This document shows positions 1-6,065 of a DNA stretch of 11,509 bases, piece by piece. The stretch's first letter is position 1. Each line of letters begins with the position of its first letter. The stretch lies in NCBI GenBank assembly GCA_023252065.1, contig JAHEXO010000022.1:1-11509 (forward strand), written 5' to 3'. A program made the translations under genes and the position numbers. A model generated the notes under the pieces. The model worked only from the letters and a program-made list of their open reading frames with translations. It had not been told where the DNA came from and did not search any database. This stretch comes from Nocardioides sp. Lineage in GTDB: Bacteria; Actinomycetota; Actinomycetes; Propionibacteriales; Nocardioidaceae.

Positions 1-477
1 CTCGACGTCGTCGGCGGTGATAAGCGACGACGTGATCATGTCGCCGAGCACGTCGACGGCCAGCGGCACGTCGTCGTCGAGCACCCGTGCGTGGAAACAG
101 GTGTACTCCTTGGCGGTGAAGGCGTTGAATTCGCCGCCGACCGCGTCGAGCGCGATCGAGATGTCGAGCGCGGAGCGCTCCCCCGTCCCCTTGAACAGCA
201 GGTGCTCGAGGAAGTGGGAGCAGCCGTGGAGAGCCGGCGACTCGTCGCGCGAACCGACTCCGACCCACACCCCGATCGTCGCCGAGCGCGCGCCCGGGAC
301 CCGCTCACTGATGATCCGCAGACCGCTGGGGAGCACCGTGCGTCGTACGACGCCGCCGTCCTCCTCGAGGAGGGTGCGGGTCGTGCCACCGGGGCGGGTC
401 GTGCCACTCGGACGCGAAGCCGACGACCGGCCGGCAGCAGGCTGCCGGCCGGTCGTCTCGGGAACCACGTGGGTCAC
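1..477 (-). CDS. M16 family zinc metallopeptidase, N-terminal part (runs off the window)
   Basis: Translating the minus strand from 477 to 1 gives 159 residues without a stop, so the C-terminal part lies outside the window. Residues 48-60 ([13 protein letters not shown]) and 68-80 ([13 protein letters not shown]) match the opening beta strands of M16 (pitrilysin/processing-peptidase-like) enzymes. The inverted zinc motif HxxEH is present as H88-F-L-E91-H92, followed by [11 protein letters not shown]. The third zinc ligand, a Glu expected roughly 75 residues on, is beyond the edge. The family cleaves peptides in the cytoplasm; the substrate is unknown here. The only in-frame starts upstream of the conserved core are GTG at 477 and GTG at 468. 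The first overlaps the pnp TGA by 4 nt (GTGA), suggesting translational coupling. No strong ribosome site precedes it. The first ~40 residues are low-complexity and not typical of the family, so the start is less certain than the identity. Confidence 0.85.
   Translation of the reverse strand, partial: MTHVVPETTGRQPAAGRSSASRPSGTTRPGGTTRTLLEEDGGVVRRTVLPSGLRIISERVPGARSATIGVWVGVGSRDESPALHGCSHFLEHLLFKGTGERSALDISIALDAVGGEFNAFTAKEYTCFHARVLDDDVPLAVDVLGDMITSSLITADDVE
376..407. repeat. Two copies of a 14-bp direct repeat, period 18
   Basis: GCGGGTCGTGCCAC occurs at 376-389 and again at 394-407. In the M16 frame it encodes two GTTR units (about residues 25-34). Together with the nearby hairpin this makes the extreme N-terminus of the peptidase low-complexity. 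It looks like a small local duplication. Confidence 0.7.
422..457 (-). terminator. Perfect 17-bp hairpin at the pnp/M16 junction
   Basis: Bases 422-438 and 441-457 are exact reverse complements separated by 2 nt; in practice the loop would be 4 nt. The stem is about 80% G+C and begins 17 nt after the pnp stop in the direction of transcription. No T-run follows. GC-rich hairpins without a U-tract are commonly proposed as terminators or 3'-end stabilisers in actinobacteria. If the M16 gene starts at 477, the hairpin lies inside its coding sequence (about residues 7-19), so it could act as an attenuator or mRNA-decay barrier between the genes. The structure is seen directly; its function is inferred. 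Confidence 0.6.
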
Positions 478-2726
478 TCGGCGTCCGCAGCCTCGTCGCC
501 CGTGGCCTCGTCACCGGTGGCCTCGTCGGCGGCGGACTCGGAGGAGTCCTCCACGACGGGGATCAGCGACAGCTTGCCGCGGTCGTCGATCTCGGCGATC
601 TGGACCTGGATCTTCTGGCCGACCGACACGACGTCGTCGACGTTCTCGACCCGCTTGCCACCCACCAGAGCGCGGAGCTTGGTGATGTGGAGCAGGCCGT
701 CCTTGCCCGGGAGCAGGGAGACGAACGCACCGAAGTTGGTCGTCTTGACGACGGTGCCGAGGTAGCGCTCGCCGACCTCGGGCATGGTCGGGTTGGCGAT
801 CGCGTTGACCGCGGCCCTTGCGGCCTCGGCCGCCTCGCCGTTGGTCGCACCGATGTAGACCGTGCCGTCGTCCTCGATCGACAGGCTTGCGCCGGTGTCG
901 TCCTGGATCTGGTTGATCACCTTGCCCTTGGGGCCGATGACCTCGCCGATCTTGTCGACGGGGACCTTGATGCTGATGATCCGCGGGGCGTGGAGCGACA
1001 TCTCCTCGGGGCCGTCGATGGCCTCACCCATCACCTCGAGGATCGTGTGGCGGGCGTCGCGAGCCTGCGTCAGGGCCGAGGCCAGGACCTCCGCCGGGAT
1101 GCCGTCGAGCTTGGTGTCGAGCTGGAGCGCGGTGACGAACTCCTTGGTGCCGGCGACCTTGAAGTCCATGTCGCCGAAGGCGTCCTCGGCGCCGAGGATG
1201 TCGGTCAGCGCGACGTACTGCGTCTGACCGTCGACCTCACCGGAGATCAGGCCCATCGCGATGCCCGCGACGGAGGCCCGCAGCGGGACGCCGGCCTGGA
1301 GCAGCGACATCGTCGAGGCGCAGACCGAGCCCATCGAGGTGGAGCCGTTGGAGCCCATGGCCTCGGAGAGCTGCCGGATGGCGTAGGGGAACTCCTCCTT
1401 GGTCGGCAGCACCGGAAGCAGCGCACGGCGAGCCAGCGCACCGTGGCCGACCTCGCGACGCTTGGGCGAGCCCACGCGCCCGGTCTCACCGGTGGAGAAC
1501 GGCGGGAAGACGTACTTGTGCATGTAGCGGCGGTGCTTCTCCGGCGACAGGGTGTCGAGCTGCTGCTCCATCTTGAGCATGTCGAGGGTGGTGACGCCCA
1601 GGATCTGGGTCTCGCCACGCTCGAACAGCGCCGAGCCGTGCACGCGCGGGATCACGCCGACCTCGGCGTGCAGCGGACGGATGTCGGCCAGTCCACGACC
1701 GTCGATGCGGACGTGCTCACGCAGCACGCGCTCGCGCACGACCTGCTTGTTGACCGAGCGGAACGCCGCGCCGACCTCCTTCTCGCGGCCCTCGAACTGC
1801 GGGGCCACCTTCTCCAGGACGCTCTCCTTGAGCTCGTCGACCCGGAGCTCGCGCTCCTGCTTGTCGGCGATCGTCATCGCGGAGACGAGGTCGGCCTTGG
1901 CGGCCGCCTCGACGGCGTCGTAGACGTCGTCCTCGTAGTCGAGGAAGACCGGGAACTCCTGGATCGGCTTGGCCGCCTCGCGGGCGAGCTCGCTCTGGGC
2001 CTCGCACAGCTGCTTGATGAACGGCTTGGCGGCGTCGAGGCCGCCAGCGACGATCTCCTCGGTAGGCGCCTGGGTGCCGGACTGGACGAGGTCCCAGGTC
2101 TGCTCGGTGGCCTCGGCCTCGACCATCATGATCGCGACGTCGCCGGTCTCGGTGACGCGGCCGGCCACGACCATGTCGAAGACGGCGCCCTCGAGCTGGC
2201 TGTGGGAGGGGAACGCCACCCACTGGCCCTCGATGAGGGCGACGCGGACGCCACCGACCGGGCCGGAGAACGGCAGGCCGGAGAGCTGGGTGGACATCGA
2301 CGCGGCGTTGATCGCGAGGACGTCGTAGGGCTGGTCGGGGTCGAGCGCCAGGACGGTGATGACGACCTGGACCTCGTTGCGCAGGCCCTTCTTGAACGTC
2401 GGGCGCAGCGGGCGGTCGATCAGGCGGCAGGTGAGGATCGCGTCCTCGCCGGGACGACCCTCGCTGCGGAAGAACGAGCCGGGGATCTGGCCCACGGCGT
2501 ACATCCGCTCCTCGACGTCGATCGTCAGGGGGAAGAAGTCGAACTGCTCCTTGGGGTGCTTGCCGGCCGTGGTGGCCGACAGCAGCATCGTCTCGTCGTC
2601 GAGGTAGGCCGTGACGGAACCGGCGGCCTGCCGGGCGAGCAGCCCGGTCTCGAACTTGACGGTGCGCTTGCCGAACTTGCCGTTGTCGAGAACGGTCTCG
2701 ACAGTGGTGATAGTGGGTTCAGACAT
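474..2726 (-). CDS. pnp: Polynucleotide phosphorylase (PNPase)
   Basis: The 750-residue product degrades RNA 3' to 5' by phosphorolysis, releasing nucleoside diphosphates; it can also add nucleotides. It forms a cytoplasmic trimer involved in mRNA turnover. The domain order is complete: first RNase PH-like core (about 10-150, with [12 protein letters not shown] at 85-96), helical linker (about 240-330), second RNase PH core (about 335-560), KH domain (about 583-645, GPKG loop at 598-601), S1 domain (about 652-724) and an acidic tail. The active-site region has [10 protein letters not shown] (420-429), SNGSTSM (459-465) and Asp515 and Asp521 in the [10 protein letters not shown] block, equivalent to the metal-binding aspartates of the E. 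coli enzyme. The ATG at 2726 gives the usual actinobacterial N-terminus ([19 protein letters not shown]). AAAGGA lies 16 nt upstream, which is rather far for a ribosome site. It follows rpsO in the classical rpsO-pnp order. Confidence 0.97.
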   Translation of the reverse strand: MSEPTITTVETVLDNGKFGKRTVKFETGLLARQAAGSVTAYLDDETMLLSATTAGKHPKEQFDFFPLTIDVEERMYAVGQIPGSFFRSEGRPGEDAILTCRLIDRPLRPTFKKGLRNEVQVVITVLALDPDQPYDVLAINAASMSTQLSGLPFSGPVGGVRVALIEGQWVAFPSHSQLEGAVFDMVVAGRVTETGDVAIMMVEAEATEQTWDLVQSGTQAPTEEIVAGGLDAAKPFIKQLCEAQSELAREAAKPIQEFPVFLDYEDDVYDAVEAAAKADLVSAMTIADKQERELRVDELKESVLEKVAPQFEGREKEVGAAFRSVNKQVVRERVLREHVRIDGRGLADIRPLHAEVGVIPRVHGSALFERGETQILGVTTLDMLKMEQQLDTLSPEKHRRYMHKYVFPPFSTGETGRVGSPKRREVGHGALARRALLPVLPTKEEFPYAIRQLSEAMGSNGSTSMGSVCASTMSLLQAGVPLRASVAGIAMGLISGEVDGQTQYVALTDILGAEDAFGDMDFKVAGTKEFVTALQLDTKLDGIPAEVLASALTQARDARHTILEVMGEAIDGPEEMSLHAPRIISIKVPVDKIGEVIGPKGKVINQIQDDTGASLSIEDDGTVYIGATNGEAAEAARAAVNAIANPTMPEVGERYLGTVVKTTNFGAFVSLLPGKDGLLHITKLRALVGGKRVENVDDVVSVGQKIQVQIAEIDDRGKLSLIPVVEDSSESAADEATGDEATGDEAADAE
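490..534. repeat. pnp: 15-bp tandem repeat in the pnp acidic tail
   Basis: Three successive 15-nt units (490-504, 505-519, 520-534) share the start GCCTCGTC and then diverge. They encode the repeated D-E-A-T-G / D-E-A-A acidic tail at the PNPase C-terminus (about residues 733-747). The first two units differ at only two positions. The repeat stays in frame and changes only the length of a disordered tail. Confidence 0.7.
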
Positions 2727-2794
2727 GGGCTCTGGTGCCCTGTCCTTTCTCTTCGCGGAGCGACCCCGCGACGTCCTGCTACGAAAACTGCTCG

Positions 2795-2837
2795 AGGACC
2801 GAGCCCCCCGACGGCGTCGGAGGGAGCCCCGGGTCCT
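2795..2837 (-). promoter_or_regulatory. Imperfect long hairpin in the pnp leader
   Basis: AGGACC (2795-2800) pairs with GGTCCT (2832-2837) and CCGAC (2808-2812) with GTCGG (2816-2820). Extra G-C pairs lie between these, interrupted by a 4-nt bulge and an internal mismatch. The apex loop is 3 nt. The structure lies about 70 nt upstream of the pnp ATG. Its position resembles the RNase III-cleaved leader stem of pnp in other bacteria. No folding calculation was possible. Confidence 0.4.
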
Positions 2838-2987
2838 GGCCGGTCTTCGATCGAGATCCGCGGCCGGCGCCCTGCCGTCATGGGCGGGGGCTGTCCGAAG
2901 ACCACTACCGAGGACCGGGCTGACGCGAGCGGGTCGCTCCTGGTGATGGTTGCGTTTTCAGTTGTGTCTCGACCCTAGCGGTCGGCG

Positions 2988-3008
2988 TCCGGGCCGACTC
3001 GGCCCGGA
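2988..3008 (-). terminator. Second hairpin downstream of rpsO
   Basis: TCCGGGCC (2988-2995) and GGCCCGGA (3001-3008) are exact reverse complements with a 5-nt spacer, which can close one further G-C pair. It is the second of two stems after the rpsO stop and has no T-run. It probably acts as a partial terminator or attenuator between rpsO and pnp. Confidence 0.5.
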
Positions 3009-3016
3009 ACGTGAGA

Positions 3017-3048
3017 GGAGCGGCCGCCCCAGGTGGGACAGCCGCTCC
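3017..3048 (-). terminator. First hairpin downstream of rpsO
   Basis: GGAGCGGC (3017-3024) pairs with GCCGCTCC (3041-3048), an 8-bp perfect stem. The loop itself can form a short CCC/GGG stem. It begins 4 nt after the rpsO stop in the direction of transcription. No U-tract follows, so complete termination is uncertain and some read-through into pnp is likely. Confidence 0.5.
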
Positions 3049-3052
3049 GTGG

Positions 3053-3328
3053 TCATCGGCGCAGGCCGAGACGCTCGATGATCGAGCGGTAACGCTCGAT
3101 GTCGGTCTTGTTGAGGTAGTTCAGCAGCCGGCGGCGCTGGCCCACGAGGAGCAGCAGTCCGCGACGGGTGTGGTGGTCGTGCTTGTGGGTCTTGAGGTGC
3201 TCGGTGAGGTGGGCGATGCGGTGGCTCAGCAGCGCGATCTGGACCTCGGGCGAGCCGGTGTCACCTTCGGTGACGGCGTAGTCGCTGATGATCTTCTTCT
3301 TGGTCTCCGCGTCGGTACCGATCGACAT
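3053..3328 (-). CDS. rpsO: 30S ribosomal protein S15
   Basis: The 91-residue product is close to the usual 89 for S15, a primary 16S rRNA-binding protein of the small subunit platform. Family landmarks are GDTGSPEVQ (22-30), the helix with [22 protein letters not shown] (36-57, central H-x-x-D-H-H) and the C-terminal QRRRLLNYL (64-72) and [11 protein letters not shown] block. The ATG at 3328 is preceded by a strong ribosome site, GGAAGGAG, 5 nt upstream. The gene lies upstream of pnp on the same strand, and the two are probably co-transcribed in part. Confidence 0.97.
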   Translation of the reverse strand: MSIGTDAETKKKIISDYAVTEGDTGSPEVQIALLSHRIAHLTEHLKTHKHDHHTRRGLLLLVGQRRRLLNYLNKTDIERYRSIIERLGLRR

Positions 3329-3431
3329 GAAGGCTCCTTCCGGCCACGTGGGCCCGTCCGTTGCGCGGCGCGCCGGGGCCTGTTCACCCGGGCACTCTGG
3401 ATCCGCGGCCGTTGCACGGCAACCGGCGAAG

Positions 3432-3437
3432 ATTATC
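3432..3437 (-). promoter_or_regulatory. Candidate -10 box of the rpsO promoter
   Basis: On the minus strand GATAAT (RC of 3432-3437) is 5 of 6 to the TATAAT consensus and is a rare AT-rich spot in this region. It lies about 100 nt upstream of the rpsO ATG. Seventeen nt further upstream is TTTTGG, only a poor -35. The hairpin that closes the preceding gene ends 2 bp away, so the promoter would sit immediately behind it. Confidence 0.4.
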
Positions 3438-3439
3438 AG

Positions 3440-3476
3440 CGGGTGGGCAGGCCCCCAAAACGTGGGAGCCCGCCCG
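3440..3476 (-). terminator. Hairpin terminator of the small membrane protein gene
   Basis: CGGGTGGGC (3440-3448) pairs with GCCCGCCCG (3468-3476) except for one mismatch. Inside it CCCA (3454-3457) pairs with TGGG (3463-3466) around a 5-nt loop. The structure starts 13 nt after the stop of the 3490-3747 gene, and the sequence beyond it is locally AT-rich. Position and stability fit a transcription terminator separating that gene from rpsO. Confidence 0.55.
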
Positions 3477-3489
3477 CCCGTGGTTCGCG

Positions 3490-3747
3490 TCAGGCCACCG
3501 GGGGCGTGTCCTGACGCGACGACTGCTCGGTGACGGTCTGGCTGCCGTCGGCGTGGGTGGTCTGGGCGACCGTGGTCGAGCGGCGGGCGCGGTTCATGGT
3601 GAGCGCGGTGAGGGCGATCACCAGCACGCCGGCAAGGACCAGGATGTAGCCGACCATGGTCAGGTCGACCGCGGAGATGGAGTCGCGCACGGCGAAGGCC
3701 AGGATCAGGCCCAACGCCAGGAGGAAGACACCGAGTCCGTATCCCAT
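3490..3747 (-). CDS. Small two-helix membrane protein, DUF6458-like
   Basis: The product of 85 residues has two hydrophobic segments, about 3-20 ([17 protein letters not shown]) and 30-51 ([20 protein letters not shown]). A short loop with the sequence [15 protein letters not shown] joins them, and a polar Ser/Thr/Gln-rich tail (about 52-85) follows. This layout and the loop sequence match the actinobacterial DUF6458 family, whose function is not known. The start at ATG 3747 was chosen because the frame can extend upstream to 3888 only with Arg-rich sequence unlike the family. AAGGGA lies 10 nt before this ATG. The gene is alone, divergent from the molybdoenzyme, and closed by a hairpin before the rpsO promoter. 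Role unknown. Confidence 0.82.
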   Translation of the reverse strand: MGYGLGVFLLALGLILAFAVRDSISAVDLTMVGYILVLAGVLVIALTALTMNRARRSTTVAQTTHADGSQTVTEQSSRQDTPPVA

Positions 3748-3848
3748 GGGGTTTCGTCCCTTTCGTCGGTCCGCCCGGTCGGCGGGTCGTCGCCGGGCAT
3801 TGTTCCCACTCCGCGCGCGGTCATGCCTCGCTGTGGCATCGATTTCGC

Positions 3849-3853
3849 GGGAG
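3849..3853 (+). promoter_or_regulatory. Ribosome binding site that sets the molybdoenzyme start
   Basis: GGGAG ends 9 nt before GTG 3863. The frame is open upstream to 3656, but that extension overlaps the divergent gene and is Arg/Ser-rich, so this site decides the start. GTG at 3833 is a weaker alternative. Confidence 0.5.
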
Positions 3854-3862
3854 ACTCGCGAG

Positions 3863-6040
3863 GTGTCCTCCCCGCTGCGGCGACTCACCCTCGCCGTCCC
3901 ACCCGTTCCCGCCGGCTACAGCGGCACCCGCCTGACGGCCTGCAACCTGTGCGAGGCGATCTGCGGCCTCGAGCTGACGCTGACCGACGGAGCCGTGACG
4001 GCCATCCGTGGCAACCCCACCGACCCGCTCTCGCGCGGGTACATCTGTCCCAAGGGCGTGGCCCTCGCCGACGTGTACGACGACCCCGACCGGCTGCGCC
4101 GACCGCTGCGCAAGGTGGGCGGCGAGTGGGAGGAGGTCGGCTGGGACGAGGCCCTCGACCTCGTCGCCGACCGGTTGGCCGAGACGATCAACACGCACGG
4201 GCCGGACGCGGTGGGTGTCTACCTGGGCAACCCCAACGTGCACGCGCTGTCGACGTCGACCCACGCGCTACCGTTCCTGAGGTCGCTGCGCACCCACAAC
4301 CGGTTCTCCGCGACGACGGTCGACCAGGCTCCCCACCAGCTGGTGGCGTGGCAGCTGTTCGGTCACCAGCTGCTGTTCCCGACCCCCGACCTGGACCGCA
4401 CGTCCTACTTCCTGGTGTTCGGGGCGAACCCGATGGCCTCCAACGGCTCGATCATGACCTCGCCCGACTTCCCGCGCCGGGCGCGCGCGATCAAGGAGCG
4501 GGGCGGCCGGATCGTGGTCCTCGACCCGCGTCGTACGGAGACCGCCAAGATCGCCTCCGAGCACCACTTCGTGCGGCCCGGCACCGACGTGGTCGTGCTG
4601 CTCGCGATGGTGCACACCCTGCTCGCGGACGGCCTGGCGCGACCGCCGGCCTACGTCGACGGCGTGGAGCGGCTGGGTGTCCTGGTCGCGCCGTTCACCC
4701 CCGAGCTCGCCGAGCAGGTGAGCGGGGTGCCCGCCGCCGCCGTACGCCGGCTCACCCACGAGCTCTGCTCGGCCGACGGCGGGGTGGTCTACGGCCGGGT
4801 CGGGGTGTCGACGACCGGCTTCGGGTCCCTGAGCCACTGGGCCATCGGCTGCCTGAACCTGCTGGCCGGCCACTTCGACCGCCCGGGCGGTGTGATGTTC
4901 CCCGAGCCGGCGGTCGACCTGGTCTCCCGGGGGCTGGTCGGACGGGGCCACTTCGACCGCTACCGCAGCCGCGTGCGCGACCTCCCGGAGTACGGCGGGG
5001 AGCTCCCGGCCGCGGTCATGCGCGAGGAGATCGAGACCCCGGGCCAGGGACAGCTCAAGGCGTTCGTCACCATCGCCGGCAACCCCGTCCTGTCGACGCC
5101 GGACGGTCGCCGGCTGGGTGAGGCGCTCGACTCACTCGACTTCATGGTCGCGATCGACCTCTACCTCAACGAGACGACCCGCCACGCCGACGTGATCCTG
5201 CCGCCGACCACGGCGCTGGAGCGCGACCACTACGACCTGGTGTTCCACGGCCTGGCGGTGCGCAACACGGCGCGCTTCAGCCCGGCGGTCTTCCCCCGGC
5301 CGGACGACGCCCGCCACGAGTGGGAGATCTACCGCGACCTCACCGCGCGCCTCGAGACCCGGCTGGCCCACAGGACGCCTCGCAAGGCCCGGCTGACGCG
5401 CCGGGCCCGGATGGTCGTCAGCCCCACCCGGCAGCTGGAGCTCCTCCTGCTCACCGGCCGCCGGCTCACGCCCGCGCGCCTGCGTCGTCATCCCGAGGGC
5501 GTCGACCTCGGCCCGCTCCGCCCGACCATGCCCGGCCGCCTCCAGACCCCCGACCACCGGATCGACCTGACGCCCCCGCTGCTCGTCGGCGACCTCGACC
5601 GGCTGCGCACGTGGCTCGACGACCGGCCCGAGGAGCCCCCCGACGGCGCCCTGGTGCTGATCGGGCGACGGCACAAGCAGGACAACAACTCGTGGTTCCA
5701 CAACTCGACCCGGCTCACCCGCGGCCGACCGCGTCACCACCTGCTCATGCATCCCGACGACCTCGCGGCCCGCGGCCTCGAGAGCGGTGGCCTGGTCACG
5801 GTCTCCTCACGGGTCGGTTCGGTGCGGGTCGAGGTGGCGGCGAGCGACGACCTGATGCCGGGGGTCGTCTCGCTCCCCCACGGCTACGGTCACCAGGTCG
5901 ACGGCACCCGGCTCCGCAACGCGAGCAAGGTCGCGGGGGCGTCGATCAACGACCTGACCGACCCCTCGCTGCTGGACCTGTCGGGCAACGCCGCGCTGAA
6001 CGGCGTACCGGTCACCGTCGAGGCGGCCGCTCCGCGCTGA
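3863..6040 (+). CDS. Molybdopterin (bis-MGD) oxidoreductase with 4Fe-4S cluster
   Basis: The 725-residue product belongs to the Mo/W-bisMGD (DMSO reductase) superfamily. An N-terminal 4Fe-4S site is formed by C27-x2-C30-x3-C34 and C62, the last within CPKG, whose Lys64 matches the electron-transfer lysine of related enzymes. Cofactor-binding parts follow: VFGANPMASNGS (about 185-196), VVLDPRRTETAKIA (about 218-231), a central molybdopterin domain, and the C-terminal MGD domain with KQDNNSWFHN (about 608-617) and LPHGYGHQVDGT (about 673-684). At the place where formate dehydrogenases and NapA carry Sec/Cys, the sequence reads TTVDQAP, with Asp154 as the possible metal ligand. There is no signal peptide or Tat motif with a hydrophobic helix, so it is probably cytoplasmic. 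No small subunit, chaperone or cofactor gene is adjacent, so substrate and electron partner are unknown. Convergent ptsI ends 25 bp away. Confidence 0.9.
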   Translation: MSSPLRRLTLAVPPVPAGYSGTRLTACNLCEAICGLELTLTDGAVTAIRGNPTDPLSRGYICPKGVALADVYDDPDRLRRPLRKVGGEWEEVGWDEALDLVADRLAETINTHGPDAVGVYLGNPNVHALSTSTHALPFLRSLRTHNRFSATTVDQAPHQLVAWQLFGHQLLFPTPDLDRTSYFLVFGANPMASNGSIMTSPDFPRRARAIKERGGRIVVLDPRRTETAKIASEHHFVRPGTDVVVLLAMVHTLLADGLARPPAYVDGVERLGVLVAPFTPELAEQVSGVPAAAVRRLTHELCSADGGVVYGRVGVSTTGFGSLSHWAIGCLNLLAGHFDRPGGVMFPEPAVDLVSRGLVGRGHFDRYRSRVRDLPEYGGELPAAVMREEIETPGQGQLKAFVTIAGNPVLSTPDGRRLGEALDSLDFMVAIDLYLNETTRHADVILPPTTALERDHYDLVFHGLAVRNTARFSPAVFPRPDDARHEWEIYRDLTARLETRLAHRTPRKARLTRRARMVVSPTRQLELLLLTGRRLTPARLRRHPEGVDLGPLRPTMPGRLQTPDHRIDLTPPLLVGDLDRLRTWLDDRPEEPPDGALVLIGRRHKQDNNSWFHNSTRLTRGRPRHHLLMHPDDLAARGLESGGLVTVSSRVGSVRVEVAASDDLMPGVVSLPHGYGHQVDGTRLRNASKVAGASINDLTDPSLLDLSGNAALNGVPVTVEAAAPR

Positions 6041-6065
6041 GCCGCTCCCCTCTGACCCGCACTGC

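Larger units (their letters stand above)
2727..3052 (-). other. rpsO-pnp intergenic leader, 326 bp, no gene
   Basis: I see no credible gene here; the frames crossing it are unrelated to any known coding pattern. On the minus strand it holds two hairpins right after rpsO, then a longer imperfect hairpin nearer pnp (separate entries). A weak -10-like TAGGGT at 2974-2979 has no matching -35. In E. coli and Streptomyces the rpsO-pnp spacer carries a promoter and a stem-loop cut by RNase III that lets PNPase control its own mRNA. A similar role is plausible here but is inferred from gene order and hairpin position only. Confidence 0.6.

Noticed and set aside
687..2978. 763-codon open frame on the plus strand, antisense to pnp
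   Set aside because: It mirrors pnp codon by codon, is full of Asp/Gly/Leu/Val/Arg low-complexity sequence with no motif, and is the usual GC-rich shadow of a well-identified gene.
3656..3862. Upstream extension of the molybdoenzyme frame (69 more codons)
   Set aside because: It is Arg/Ser-rich, overlaps the 5' end of the divergent membrane protein gene, and has no family resemblance; GTG 3863 has a good ribosome site.
3748..3862. Promoters in the spacer between the small membrane protein and the molybdoenzyme
   Set aside because: I looked on both strands for paired -35/-10 boxes; only isolated weak matches such as AACAAT were seen.
3748..3888. 47-codon N-terminal extension of the small membrane protein
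   Set aside because: Arg-rich sequence unlike the family; ATG 3747 begins directly at the first membrane helix with a ribosome site in place.
6022..6065. Possible bidirectional terminator between the molybdoenzyme and ptsI
   Set aside because: Only a 5-bp stem (GCGGC/GCCGC) with a 13-nt loop partly inside the coding end; too weak to call.
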